The notes under the pieces are model-generated. The model searched no databases, was not told where the DNA came from, and saw only the letters and a list, made by a program, of their open reading frames with translations. The position numbers and the translations under genes are program-made. A DNA stretch of 11,208 nt from CAMBDR01 sp046597185 (GTDB lineage Bacteria; Pseudomonadota; Gammaproteobacteria; Burkholderiales; Burkholderiaceae_D), in contig JBKJLF010000869.1 in assembly GCA_046597185.1 (NCBI GenBank), positions 1 through 11,208 on the forward strand, in the 5' to 3' direction. Positions within the stretch are counted from its first letter, which is position 1; every line of letters begins with the position of its first letter. This document shows positions 1-7,159 of this stretch, in pieces.

Positions 1-1214
1 GCGCGGTGGCCCCGGCTGCGCCTGAAACGGGCGAACAGCCATGGCGCATTTTAATTGTCGATGACGATGTGGATGTCCATGTGGTCACGCGACTGGCGCT
101 ACGCAATGTCAGCTTTCTAAACCGCCCGCTGCAAATTCTCTCGGCCTATAGCGGCAAAGAAGCGATGGAAGTGATGCGCAATACCGATGATATCGCGCTG
201 GTATTGCTGGACGTGATGATGGAAACCGATGACGCCGGCTTACGGGTAGCCAAGGCGATTCGGGGTGAATTGAATAATCATTTGGTGCGGGTGGTGTTGC
301 GTACCGGTCAAGCCGGGCAATCGGTAGAGCAGCGCGTGATTGTCGATTACGACATCAACGACTATAAATCCAAAACCGATTTGACCACGCAAAAATTATT
401 TACCACCGTCATCGCCTCCTTGCGCGCTTACGGCAGCTTGGTGGCCACGGCGCGCAGTCAGGCCGCGTTGTCGGCTTCGCTGAATAAATTTAAAGATTTG
501 CAGCTCGCGCTGGATCAGCATGCCTTGGTTTCCGTGACCGACCCGGAAGGCAAAATCACCCATGCCAACGAAAAATTTTGCACGGTATCGCAATATCCAC
601 TGGAACAATTGGTGGGGCAGGATCACCGCATCATTAATTCCGGCTACCACAGCCGTGAATTTTGGGCCAATTTATGGGACACCATTCAAAAAGGTGACAC
701 CTGGGAAGGCGAAATCCGCAACCGCACCAAGGATGGCAATTTATACTGGGTTTCCTCCACGCTGGTGCCGGGTTTGAACACCGAACACAAACCGGCGCAA
801 TATGTGGCGGTGTTTACCGACATTAGCGAGCGCAAACAAACCGAGGCACGCCTGCAAGTGAGCGAAGCGCGTATGCGCCGCCTGCTGGAAATCAGCCCGA
901 TTGCGGTATCGGTGTTGCGCATCAACGATAAAAAGCCGATGTTCAGCAATCAAAGCCTGTTGGATTTATTTCAAATCAGTTGGGAACAGGCGCAACAACT
1001 GGACCACTCGCAATTTTGGCAAAATCCGCAGCAATACCATGACGTTTGCAATAAGGTGCTGAGCGGCGAGAGTGTCTTGAATCGCCATTTGGGCTTGCAG
1101 ACCCAGGACAAACAAAGCTTTTCGGTGCTGGCCTCATTCTTTTTACTCGAATACGATGGTGAACCGGCGCTCTTGGCCTGGTATTCTGATGTCAGTTCGA
1201 TCCAAAAAGAATAA
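1..1214 (+). CDS. Response regulator: receiver (DUF3369-type) plus two PAS domains, no output domain; 5' end probably clipped
   Basis: Likely a cytoplasmic signalling protein that takes phosphate from a histidine kinase. Numbering from the GTG at position 6, residues 14-125 form a receiver domain: acidic pocket D19-D21, phospho-acceptor D69 in VLLDVMME, switch T100 in LRTGQ and a conserved lysine in NDYKSKT (K121/K123). The LRTGQ and VDYDINDYKSKT blocks are typical of receivers found with DUF3369. Residues about 168-280 are a PAS domain (SVTDPEGKITHANEKF, HRIINSGYHSREFW, then a PAC-like end at FTDISERKQTE). Residues about 290-398 look like a second, more divergent PAS ending at YSDVSSIQKE, followed directly by the stop. 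No kinase, GGDEF, EAL, HD-GYP or DNA-binding domain follows. The frame has no stop before position 6 and relatives usually have a longer N-terminus, so the true start is probably outside the window. The stop lies 23 bp before the next gene, so co-transcription is plausible and a role in controlling that operon is inferred. Confidence 0.88.
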   Translation, partial: AVAPAAPETGEQPWRILIVDDDVDVHVVTRLALRNVSFLNRPLQILSAYSGKEAMEVMRNTDDIALVLLDVMMETDDAGLRVAKAIRGELNNHLVRVVLRTGQAGQSVEQRVIVDYDINDYKSKTDLTTQKLFTTVIASLRAYGSLVATARSQAALSASLNKFKDLQLALDQHALVSVTDPEGKITHANEKFCTVSQYPLEQLVGQDHRIINSGYHSREFWANLWDTIQKGDTWEGEIRNRTKDGNLYWVSSTLVPGLNTEHKPAQYVAVFTDISERKQTEARLQVSEARMRRLLEISPIAVSVLRINDKKPMFSNQSLLDLFQISWEQAQQLDHSQFWQNPQQYHDVCNKVLSGESVLNRHLGLQTQDKQSFSVLASFFLLEYDGEPALLAWYSDVSSIQKE

Positions 1215-1237
1215 GTCAGCAATTTCGATACAGCCCC

Positions 1238-3637
1238 ATGTTCAAGCCGTGCTCATCTACGTACTCATCTACCTGTTCAACTGCCCTCGTGCTCACATTG
1301 GGTAGCTTACTGCTGGTTGGCTGCCAGTTGATTGAACGGCAGTTTGAATCGTCGTCGGCTAAGAACAGCAGCAAGCAAAACAGCAGTCTGAGCAGCAAAC
1401 CTGCCGCCAAAGCAAAGCCCGGTGCCAAGCCCAGCGCCAAGCCCAGCGCCAAGCCCAACAACGCCAGCCTGGCCACGTCTGCCAAACTCGAACCGCCCTT
1501 GCTACTCACAAGTGCGCCCGCCAGCCTGCTGCCCGACCCGAATGCGCCCACGCAACCACCCGTATCCGGCTGGCCGGCCGCGCCCGCCAAGGCAAGCCAA
1601 GCCACCGCAACCGTTGCTCCCGCAGCCGCAGTGCCCGAAGCTGCCAAGGCTGCCCCTCCCATTCCTGCCGCCCCCGGTGAATCTGCAGCGCCGCCGGCCA
1701 ACTTTTTCTTACCGTCTGATCTGTTTGCGCCACCCGCCGCAACTGCGCCCGCCAACAGTGCGCCTGCAGCTGCCACCACATCTGCAACGCCAGCAGCGGT
1801 ACTCACACCGACAGCATCGGCAGCGGCACTGACCGCGCCCGCTGCAAGCGCTGGCACCGTACCCCCCGGCCCAGCAAGCAGCGCGAGTGCCGCCGCACCT
1901 GGCAAAACCGTGTATGCCGATCATATCACCAATAAACTGGTACGCACCAAACTACCCCCTGTCTACATTTACGATTCGCCCAGCACCCGCCAATATATGG
2001 CGGCAGGCGGGGTTAACTATCAAAACAATCTCGACATATGGCAATTGTTTTTGCGACGCCAGGACATAGCGTATGAAATCATCACCTCTCTGGCCCGCTT
2101 CGACAGCAAAATCGAGCCACAAGCCACGCTCATTTTAGCCTCAGCCCTGGCCTTGAGCGATGCCGAAAAACGCAGCATCAGCGCCTTTCAACAAAAAGGC
2201 GGCAATCTGCTTGCCACCTGGCTGTGCGGCGTGCGCAATGAAAAAGGTGCATGGATCGGCTTCCAGTTTATGCAGCACGTATTGCAAACCAACGTGGTCG
2301 GCAGCACCGAAGCCGATAACGATGATGGCTTTTTGATTCCCTACGGCGATTCGCCCGTGAGCCACCAACTCCCGGCGGGTTTGCGGGTTTGGACCGAGCG
2401 CATCCCCAACTGGTATCCGCTACGCCTGACCAGCACCCATTTGGCGGCCCAAATTACCGATTGGTCACGCAGCACTAGCCCCAAAAAACGCGCTGGCGTG
2501 ATCAGCTATGCTGTTAACCCACAGGCAGCGTCCACGGGCAACTCGGCACGTAGCGTGGTACTGGGGTTTCCCGAACGGCTGTGGTTTTCCGCCGACCCAA
2601 AAGCCTTTGACGCGCTCGCCAGTGATGCCCTGTTTTGGCTAATGCATCAACCCGCCGTATACTTGGCGGCCTGGCCCCACCCTTACCGCAGCGCTGCCAT
2701 TTTATCGATTAACGCCACCGACGTGACCGAAGAACTCGACACCGCTTTCGCCGCACAAATCGAAAACCTGGGTTGGCACGCCACCTATTACGCCCTGAGC
2801 GAGCGGCTCGATGCCACCAAAGTATTTTTAAAGAAGATGCGGGCACGCGGCCACGATCTGGCTTATTTTGGTGACCGCCTGATCGGTTTTCAAAACCAGT
2901 CGCCCAACCAGCAAAGCAAACGGCTCGATACCATGGTCAATGAATTTAAAGACGCCGAAATCGAACCAACCGAACCCACTGGCTTTCGCGCCCCGCTCGA
3001 CTCACTCGACCCCACCACGCTGCGCCTGCTGCGCCAACGCGGCATCAATCATGTGGTCACTGAACAAGGCATCTCAGAAACCCGGCTACCGCTGTTCAGC
3101 CCCGCCATTGCTGGTGCCAAGGGCGAACCCATGGTATTACTGCCGCGCACCATCAGCGCACCGGAAGATTTACTCACCGACAACACGCCCGCCGTGGCAG
3201 CGCAAACCTTCTCGTATGAACTGGAATTGGCCGATGACATGGCCAGCCTCGCGGTGATTGCAGTTCCCACCCGCAGCAGCGTTAGTCCGGCCAATTGGAC
3301 CCATATCCTGGGCGGCATCAAGGCGCGCAAAAACAAAATCTGGCTCAGCACCGCCAATCAGGTAGCGGCCTGGTGGCGCGAGCGTGAGCGGGTTAAAGTC
3401 AGTTTTAATGCCGATGTCACCCCTGCCCTGTTGACGGTGGAAGTCAGCGGCGACGCTCCGCTGCAACAAGCGCCGATGTTATTGGTCAACCTGCCCGAGC
3501 CAGGCCGCAGCCCTCAGTTGGCAGCCGACGGCCATAGCGCCCCCCTGCCCAAAATCAGCGCGTATGACAGCTTACGCGCGGCCATTGTGTTGCCCATTCT
3601 GGCCCCCGGCACCTATCACTGGTATTTATCGTTTTAA
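1238..3637 (+). CDS. Large lipoprotein with Ala/Pro-rich tether, GATase-like domain and degenerate polysaccharide-deacetylase-like (CE4/NodB) domain
   Basis: A 799-residue envelope protein. The N-terminus is a short basic start and hydrophobic stretch ending in the lipobox LLVGC, so C29 should be lipidated. Residues about 30-222 are low-complexity Ala/Pro/Ser, probably a flexible tether. Residues about 230-475 resemble the glutamine-amidotransferase-like fold found with carbohydrate enzymes (LILASALALSDAEKRSISAF, then a GGNLLATW block). Residues about 485-690 resemble a CE4 deacetylase barrel: the opening strand SAAILSINATD (490-495), a GHD block (538-540) and FRAP (583-586) are in the right order. 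However, the usual Asp-Asp of TFDD aligns with N492-A493, and the H-x3-H metal pair aligns with F544 and L548. The last 100 residues look beta-rich. It heads a run of acetylation genes, and its TAA overlaps the ribosome site of the next gene. It may bind or modify the same glycan; catalytic activity is doubtful. There is no clear Shine-Dalgarno before this ATG. Confidence 0.82.
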   Translation: MFKPCSSTYSSTCSTALVLTLGSLLLVGCQLIERQFESSSAKNSSKQNSSLSSKPAAKAKPGAKPSAKPSAKPNNASLATSAKLEPPLLLTSAPASLLPDPNAPTQPPVSGWPAAPAKASQATATVAPAAAVPEAAKAAPPIPAAPGESAAPPANFFLPSDLFAPPAATAPANSAPAAATTSATPAAVLTPTASAAALTAPAASAGTVPPGPASSASAAAPGKTVYADHITNKLVRTKLPPVYIYDSPSTRQYMAAGGVNYQNNLDIWQLFLRRQDIAYEIITSLARFDSKIEPQATLILASALALSDAEKRSISAFQQKGGNLLATWLCGVRNEKGAWIGFQFMQHVLQTNVVGSTEADNDDGFLIPYGDSPVSHQLPAGLRVWTERIPNWYPLRLTSTHLAAQITDWSRSTSPKKRAGVISYAVNPQAASTGNSARSVVLGFPERLWFSADPKAFDALASDALFWLMHQPAVYLAAWPHPYRSAAILSINATDVTEELDTAFAAQIENLGWHATYYALSERLDATKVFLKKMRARGHDLAYFGDRLIGFQNQSPNQQSKRLDTMVNEFKDAEIEPTEPTGFRAPLDSLDPTTLRLLRQRGINHVVTEQGISETRLPLFSPAIAGAKGEPMVLLPRTISAPEDLLTDNTPAVAAQTFSYELELADDMASLAVIAVPTRSSVSPANWTHILGGIKARKNKIWLSTANQVAAWWRERERVKVSFNADVTPALLTVEVSGDAPLQQAPMLLVNLPEPGRSPQLAADGHSAPLPKISAYDSLRAAIVLPILAPGTYHWYLSF
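1424..1459 (+). repeat. Tandem 12-bp repeat encoding Ser-Ala-Lys-Pro units
   Basis: The 12-mer gccaagcccagc occurs twice perfectly (1424-1435, 1436-1447), followed by a third copy differing only near its end (1448-1459). It encodes AKPS-AKPS-AKPN at the start of the lipoprotein's low-complexity tether. Whole-codon unit length means copy-number changes would keep the frame and only alter tether length. Confidence 0.85.
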
Positions 3638-3640
3638 GGA
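3635..3640 (+). promoter_or_regulatory. Ribosome binding site of the AlgF-like gene, overlapping the upstream stop codon
   Basis: TAAGGA sits six bases before the ATG at 3647. Its TAA is also the stop codon of the lipoprotein gene, which suggests translational coupling and fixes the AlgF-like start. Confidence 0.75.
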
Positions 3641-3646
3641 AATTGT

Positions 3647-4351
3647 ATGCGCGCATGGATCAAACCCGGCTTATTCACCCTGTTCTACCTTTTGGCGCAA
3701 TTGGCGCAGTTGGCTCAGTTGGCCTCGGCCCAAACCGCGCCGGGTCTTTACGACCCGGAACCACCTGCCAATTCAGCCTATGTGCGCATCATCCATGCCG
3801 CCAACGAATCACCGGTCGATGTGCTGGTCGATGGCAAAGGCCGCATCAAGCAGTTGGCCACGGCGCAAGCGAGTGAGTATCTGGTACTACCCGCCGGCCA
3901 ACACAGCATCACCCTCAATCTGGCTGGCAAACCCCGGCTCGAATTCAAGCTCGATTGCCTCAGCATGCATGCCTACAGCCTGGCCTTTACCACCCTTAAG
4001 GCGGACGACAAGCCGATTATTTTTGAAGATAAAACCATCGCCAACAAACTCAAAGCCACCCTCACGGTGTACCACTTGCAGCCTGGCCTTGGGCTACTGG
4101 ATATCAGCACTGCCGATGGCAACCTCACCGTATTTTCTGCCCTTGCCAGCGGCACCCAGGCGGTGCGTGCAGTCAACCCGATTACAGTTGATTTAATCGC
4201 CACGCAAAGCGGCAGCAAGCAAGCATTAGCACAAGCCAAAATGGTACTCGCCCAAGGCGGCAGCTATAGCTTGCTGTTAATTCCCAACAACAAGGGAAAT
4301 TTACAGGCGCGCGCCTCGCAAAACAAAATCGAGCGCTATACTGGGAAGTAG
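3647..4351 (+). CDS. algF: AlgF-like periplasmic polysaccharide O-acetylation protein
   Basis: A 234-residue secreted protein, slightly longer than Pseudomonas AlgF (about 216). Residues 1-28 form a Sec signal peptide with probable cleavage after ASA (A28|Q29). The mature start GLYDPEPPANSAYVRIIHA matches the AlgF pattern (LYGP-x-PP-KGS-x-VR), and the rest reads as two small beta-rich domains (about 45-130 and 135-225). AlgF is required for alginate acetylation and is understood to work with AlgJ and AlgX in the periplasm, with no catalytic motif of its own; I see none here either. It lies immediately upstream of the AlgX-, AlgI- and AlgJ-like genes, which supports the family call. The signal peptide contains an unusual run of LAQ repeats. 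The alg name is by homology and does not imply that the polymer is alginate. Confidence 0.82.
   Translation: MRAWIKPGLFTLFYLLAQLAQLAQLASAQTAPGLYDPEPPANSAYVRIIHAANESPVDVLVDGKGRIKQLATAQASEYLVLPAGQHSITLNLAGKPRLEFKLDCLSMHAYSLAFTTLKADDKPIIFEDKTIANKLKATLTVYHLQPGLGLLDISTADGNLTVFSALASGTQAVRAVNPITVDLIATQSGSKQALAQAKMVLAQGGSYSLLLIPNNKGNLQARASQNKIERYTGK
3692..3727 (+). repeat. Imperfect tandem 9-bp repeat (LAQ units) in the AlgF-like signal peptide
   Basis: ttggcgcaa, ttggcgcag, ttggctcag and ttggcctcg follow one another and encode LAQ-LAQ-LAQ-LAS, the hydrophobic core and the approach to the cleavage site. Three units are near-identical; the fourth is diverged. This looks like slippage-driven expansion in frame. 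Confidence 0.75.
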
Positions 4352-4363
4352 AAAAATTTTACC

Positions 4364-4370
4364 AGGGGAG
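4364..4370 (+). promoter_or_regulatory. Strong Shine-Dalgarno of the AlgX-like gene
   Basis: AGGGGAG lies seven bases before the ATG at 4378, the best ribosome site in the operon. It sets the start and suggests that this protein is made efficiently. Confidence 0.75.
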
Positions 4371-4377
4371 AGTAGCC

Positions 4378-5739
4378 ATGAATTTACGTTTTGCCTTCGC
4401 CAGCTTGGGGCTAGTGACACTTTGCCAATTGCCCCCTTGCAGCCAACTTGCCTTTGCAGCTGACCTGCCCAGTTCCATCATCGGCAAAAACGAATGGCTG
4501 TACTATCGTTATGAATTGGCAGAGGCCAAAGACAATGCCAATATCCAGGCCTCGATCGACCTGATCAGTAAGCTCAATCAAATTCTGGCGCGTAACAATG
4601 TCACGCTGGCAATCACCATGGTGCCTTTAAAAATGCGGGTTTATCCGGAAAACCTGCCGCCCGAACTGAAACCTTCCGATTACCTGCAAGGCAATTATGA
4701 GCGCATCGCCAAAGCCATGCGCGCGGCCAATTTAACCGTCATCGATTTAAACACGCCGTTTTTAAATGACCCCAAACGCAATGGCGAAAACCCGTTTTAT
4801 ATTCGGCTCGATACCCACTGGGCACCCGCAGGGGCCATGTTGGCGGCTGAAGCCATCCGCGCCGAAATCGACGCCAATCCGGCATTAAAAAAACCGTATG
4901 CCGCCACCACCCCAGTCAACTTCAGCATGGCTTGGTCCAAGAAAAAAATCGTCTCCAAAGCGCGTGATCTGGTCGATCAATTACCCAAGGGCAGCCCCGC
5001 CTTCGCGCCGGAATCCTTGCTCACGTTTTCCGTCAGCCGCGCGCAAAGCGGTAAAGACAGCCTGGTTGGCGACGATGCCGCGCCCGGTATTGCCCTCTTG
5101 GGCAGCAGTTATTCTGACAATTGGACCGGCTTTGCCGAAGCCCTGCGCTTTACCTTGCAACGCGATTTACTCGATATTTCAGTCGGGGCCGATAAAGGCT
5201 CGTGGGTCGGGATTGAAACCTATTTGCGTGACGCCGCCTTCCAAACCCAAAAACCACAGCTTTTGATTTGGGAAATCCCCGAGCGCGACATGAAAGCCCT
5301 GCCCAACTACCAGTACCGCGACGCCCGCTATTTAAGCGACAATACCGAATGGCTGCTGCGTGCCGCCGCTTGGGCCGAGGGCACATGCAACCCCTCCCCC
5401 ATCAAAGCCAAAATCGGCAGCGCCAGCTTGGCCCCCAGCAAAGAGGGTGACGCGCTGGAGATTGAATTTGATCAAGCTCTCACCAAATTAGACTACCTGT
5501 CGCTGCAAGCCAATACCAGCGGCGCGCGGCAATTAATGCTGGAAGCCTCGGGTAGCTTAGTGGGCGGCGCAGGGAGCCGCAAATTTACGCTGCCGCTGGT
5601 GGATGACGGCGCGGATCATGCCATCAAAACACCGCTGGCGGCTGGCTCCAACAAAGTCAAACTAATACCGGGCAAAGCCAAAAAATTTAGCGTGCAGCAG
5701 GTGCAAGTCTGTCGCCATGCGGATAACTTGCTCAAATAA
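4378..5739 (+). CDS. algX: AlgX-like periplasmic SGNH O-acetyltransferase with C-terminal carbohydrate-binding-like domain
   Basis: A 453-residue secreted protein (AlgX is about 474). The signal peptide ends near AFA-A (A27/A28). Residues about 33-330 form an AlgX/AlgJ-type SGNH domain: GKNEWLYY near the start, the Asp-His pair D145 and H147 in DTHW, the probable nucleophile S244 in LGSSYSD, and the conserved LLIWEIPER block near its end. Residues about 340-450 look like a beta-sandwich. C337 and C445 are the only cysteines in the mature chain and bracket this domain, much as a disulfide ties down the carbohydrate-binding module of AlgX as I recall it. In alginate producers AlgX binds polymer and transfers acetyl groups to it. 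A second SGNH gene with an N-terminal anchor lies downstream, giving the AlgX plus AlgJ division of labour. AlgJ alone is the alternative call; the C-terminal domain and cleavable signal favour AlgX. The actual polymer is unknown. Confidence 0.82.
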   Translation: MNLRFAFASLGLVTLCQLPPCSQLAFAADLPSSIIGKNEWLYYRYELAEAKDNANIQASIDLISKLNQILARNNVTLAITMVPLKMRVYPENLPPELKPSDYLQGNYERIAKAMRAANLTVIDLNTPFLNDPKRNGENPFYIRLDTHWAPAGAMLAAEAIRAEIDANPALKKPYAATTPVNFSMAWSKKKIVSKARDLVDQLPKGSPAFAPESLLTFSVSRAQSGKDSLVGDDAAPGIALLGSSYSDNWTGFAEALRFTLQRDLLDISVGADKGSWVGIETYLRDAAFQTQKPQLLIWEIPERDMKALPNYQYRDARYLSDNTEWLLRAAAWAEGTCNPSPIKAKIGSASLAPSKEGDALEIEFDQALTKLDYLSLQANTSGARQLMLEASGSLVGGAGSRKFTLPLVDDGADHAIKTPLAAGSNKVKLIPGKAKKFSVQQVQVCRHADNLLK

Positions 5740-5766
5740 AACCCAAAAAAATTCAACTGGCGCGCA

Positions 5767-7152
5767 ATGATTTTTAGCTCCAACCTGTTTTTGTTTGGCT
5801 TCTTGCCCGTGTTTTTGGCATGTTATTACCTGACGCCGCTACGCTTTCGTTCTGCGCTGATTCTGCTATTGAGTTATGCCTTTTACGGCTGGTGGCGGCT
5901 GGATTTTTTGGCGCTGCTGGTGGCAGCCAGCGTCATCTCTTACGGTTTCGCCCTCATCATTGACGCCAGCCGCGACGAGGTGCTGCGCTACCGCCTGCTG
6001 TTTGTGGCGGTTAGCCTGAATTTGGCGGCGCTGGCCTACTTCAAATATGCCAATTTTGGTATAGAGAGTTTTAACGCTATGTTGCAAGCCTTTGGCGGCA
6101 AGCCGTTTGCCTTTACGCCGATTGTGCTACCGATTGGTTTATCGTTTTATTTATTTCATGCGATCAGTTATTTGGTCGATATTTATCGGCGCGAAGCAGC
6201 ACCCGCGCGCAATCTCATCGATTTTTCAGCCTTCATTGCCCTGTTTCCGCATTTGGTGGCGGGGCCGGTGTTGCGCTACCATTTGCTGGCCAGCCAATTT
6301 GGCGGGCGCGTACACAGTTGGGCCAATTTCGCCCGTGGCAGCCAAATCTTTATGCTCGGTTTTTGCAAAAAAGTGCTGATTGCCGATAACGTGGTGCCGC
6401 TGGTGGATGCCTGTTTTGGCACCGCCAACCCGAGTTTTACCGATGCCTGGCTGGGGGCTTTGTCGTATGCGCTGCAATTGTTTTTTGATTTTAGCGGTTA
6501 TTCCGATATGGCCATTGGCTTAGCGTTGATGATCGGCTTTATTTTCCCGGAAAACTTTAACGACCCGTATCTTTCAACTTCGATTACTGACTTTTGGAAA
6601 CGCTGGCATATGTCGCTCTCCAACTGGTTGCGTGAATATTTGTATATTGCACTGGGTGGCAACCGCCATGGGCGGGGCCGCACTTATCTCAACCTGTTTT
6701 TGACCATGTTATTGGGCGGCTTATGGCATGGCGCAAACTGGACTTTTGTGCTGTGGGGTGCGTGGCATGGCGGCTGGCTGGCGCTGGAGCGCTATACCAG
6801 GGAGCGCTTTGGCAGTATCGCTTTGCCGCATTGGCTACGGGTGGTGAAAACATTGATTTTGGTCTTGATTGGCTGGGTTTTGTTTCGCGCCACCAATATG
6901 ACGGAAGCAACGGGCATGTTGGCGGGTATGTTTGGTGGCCATGGTTTTGCCTTGAGCGCCACGGTGGCGTGGCAAATGACGCCCGATCGCATCGCCATCC
7001 TCATCCTCGGTTGGGTTTTGGTGTTTGCTGCGCCGCTGATCAAGCGCCATGCCAATGAAGCCCTGCGCTTTGCGCTGTTGCCGCTGTTTTTATGGGCGGT
7101 GGCCACGCTCTCGGCGCAAGCCTATTCACCGTTTTTGTATTTTCAGTTTTGA
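5767..7152 (+). CDS. algI: AlgI-family MBOAT membrane-bound O-acyltransferase
   Basis: A 461-residue multi-pass inner-membrane protein of the AlgI/DltB MBOAT family (Pseudomonas AlgI is about 520). It starts with the family signature MIFSSNLFLFGFLPVF and contains PIGLSFYLFHAISYLVDIYR, DFSGYSDMAIG and ITDFWKRWHMSLS. The proposed catalytic histidine is H321 in GGLWHGANWTF, with a second conserved one, H334, in GAWHG. It probably takes acetyl groups from a cytoplasmic donor and moves them across the membrane for periplasmic transfer by the SGNH partners. It lies 27 bp after the AlgX-like gene, and the gap has no convincing Shine-Dalgarno, so translation may depend on coupling. Its stop overlaps the ribosome site of the AlgJ-like gene. 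All key residues appear intact. Confidence 0.95.
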   Translation: MIFSSNLFLFGFLPVFLACYYLTPLRFRSALILLLSYAFYGWWRLDFLALLVAASVISYGFALIIDASRDEVLRYRLLFVAVSLNLAALAYFKYANFGIESFNAMLQAFGGKPFAFTPIVLPIGLSFYLFHAISYLVDIYRREAAPARNLIDFSAFIALFPHLVAGPVLRYHLLASQFGGRVHSWANFARGSQIFMLGFCKKVLIADNVVPLVDACFGTANPSFTDAWLGALSYALQLFFDFSGYSDMAIGLALMIGFIFPENFNDPYLSTSITDFWKRWHMSLSNWLREYLYIALGGNRHGRGRTYLNLFLTMLLGGLWHGANWTFVLWGAWHGGWLALERYTRERFGSIALPHWLRVVKTLILVLIGWVLFRATNMTEATGMLAGMFGGHGFALSATVAWQMTPDRIAILILGWVLVFAAPLIKRHANEALRFALLPLFLWAVATLSAQAYSPFLYFQF

Positions 7153-7154
7153 GG
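7151..7154 (+). promoter_or_regulatory. Ribosome binding site of the AlgJ-like gene, overlapping the algI stop
   Basis: GAGG at 7151-7154 lies five bases before the ATG at 7160 and shares bases with the algI TGA (7150-7152). It supports the 7160 start over the upstream in-frame ATG at 7049, which would overlap algI by over 100 bp and add residues unlike the family. Confidence 0.65.
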
Positions 7155-7159
7155 CTACC

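Noticed and set aside
1216..1905. 229-residue minus-strand open frame opposite the lipoprotein tether
   Set aside because: It is almost pure Ala/Gly/Leu, the expected mirror of the Ala/Pro-rich repeat region on the plus strand, and has no recognisable domain.
3564..4196. 210-residue plus-strand open frame across the AlgF-like gene
   Set aside because: Its sequence is rich in Pro, Ser, Arg and Trp with no family resemblance, and it overlaps a well-supported gene in another frame.
7049..7159. Longer N-terminus for the AlgJ-like protein starting at an ATG inside algI
   Set aside because: It would overlap algI by over 100 bp and place an unrelated segment before the membrane anchor; the ATG at 7160 has a good ribosome site and fits AlgJ layout.
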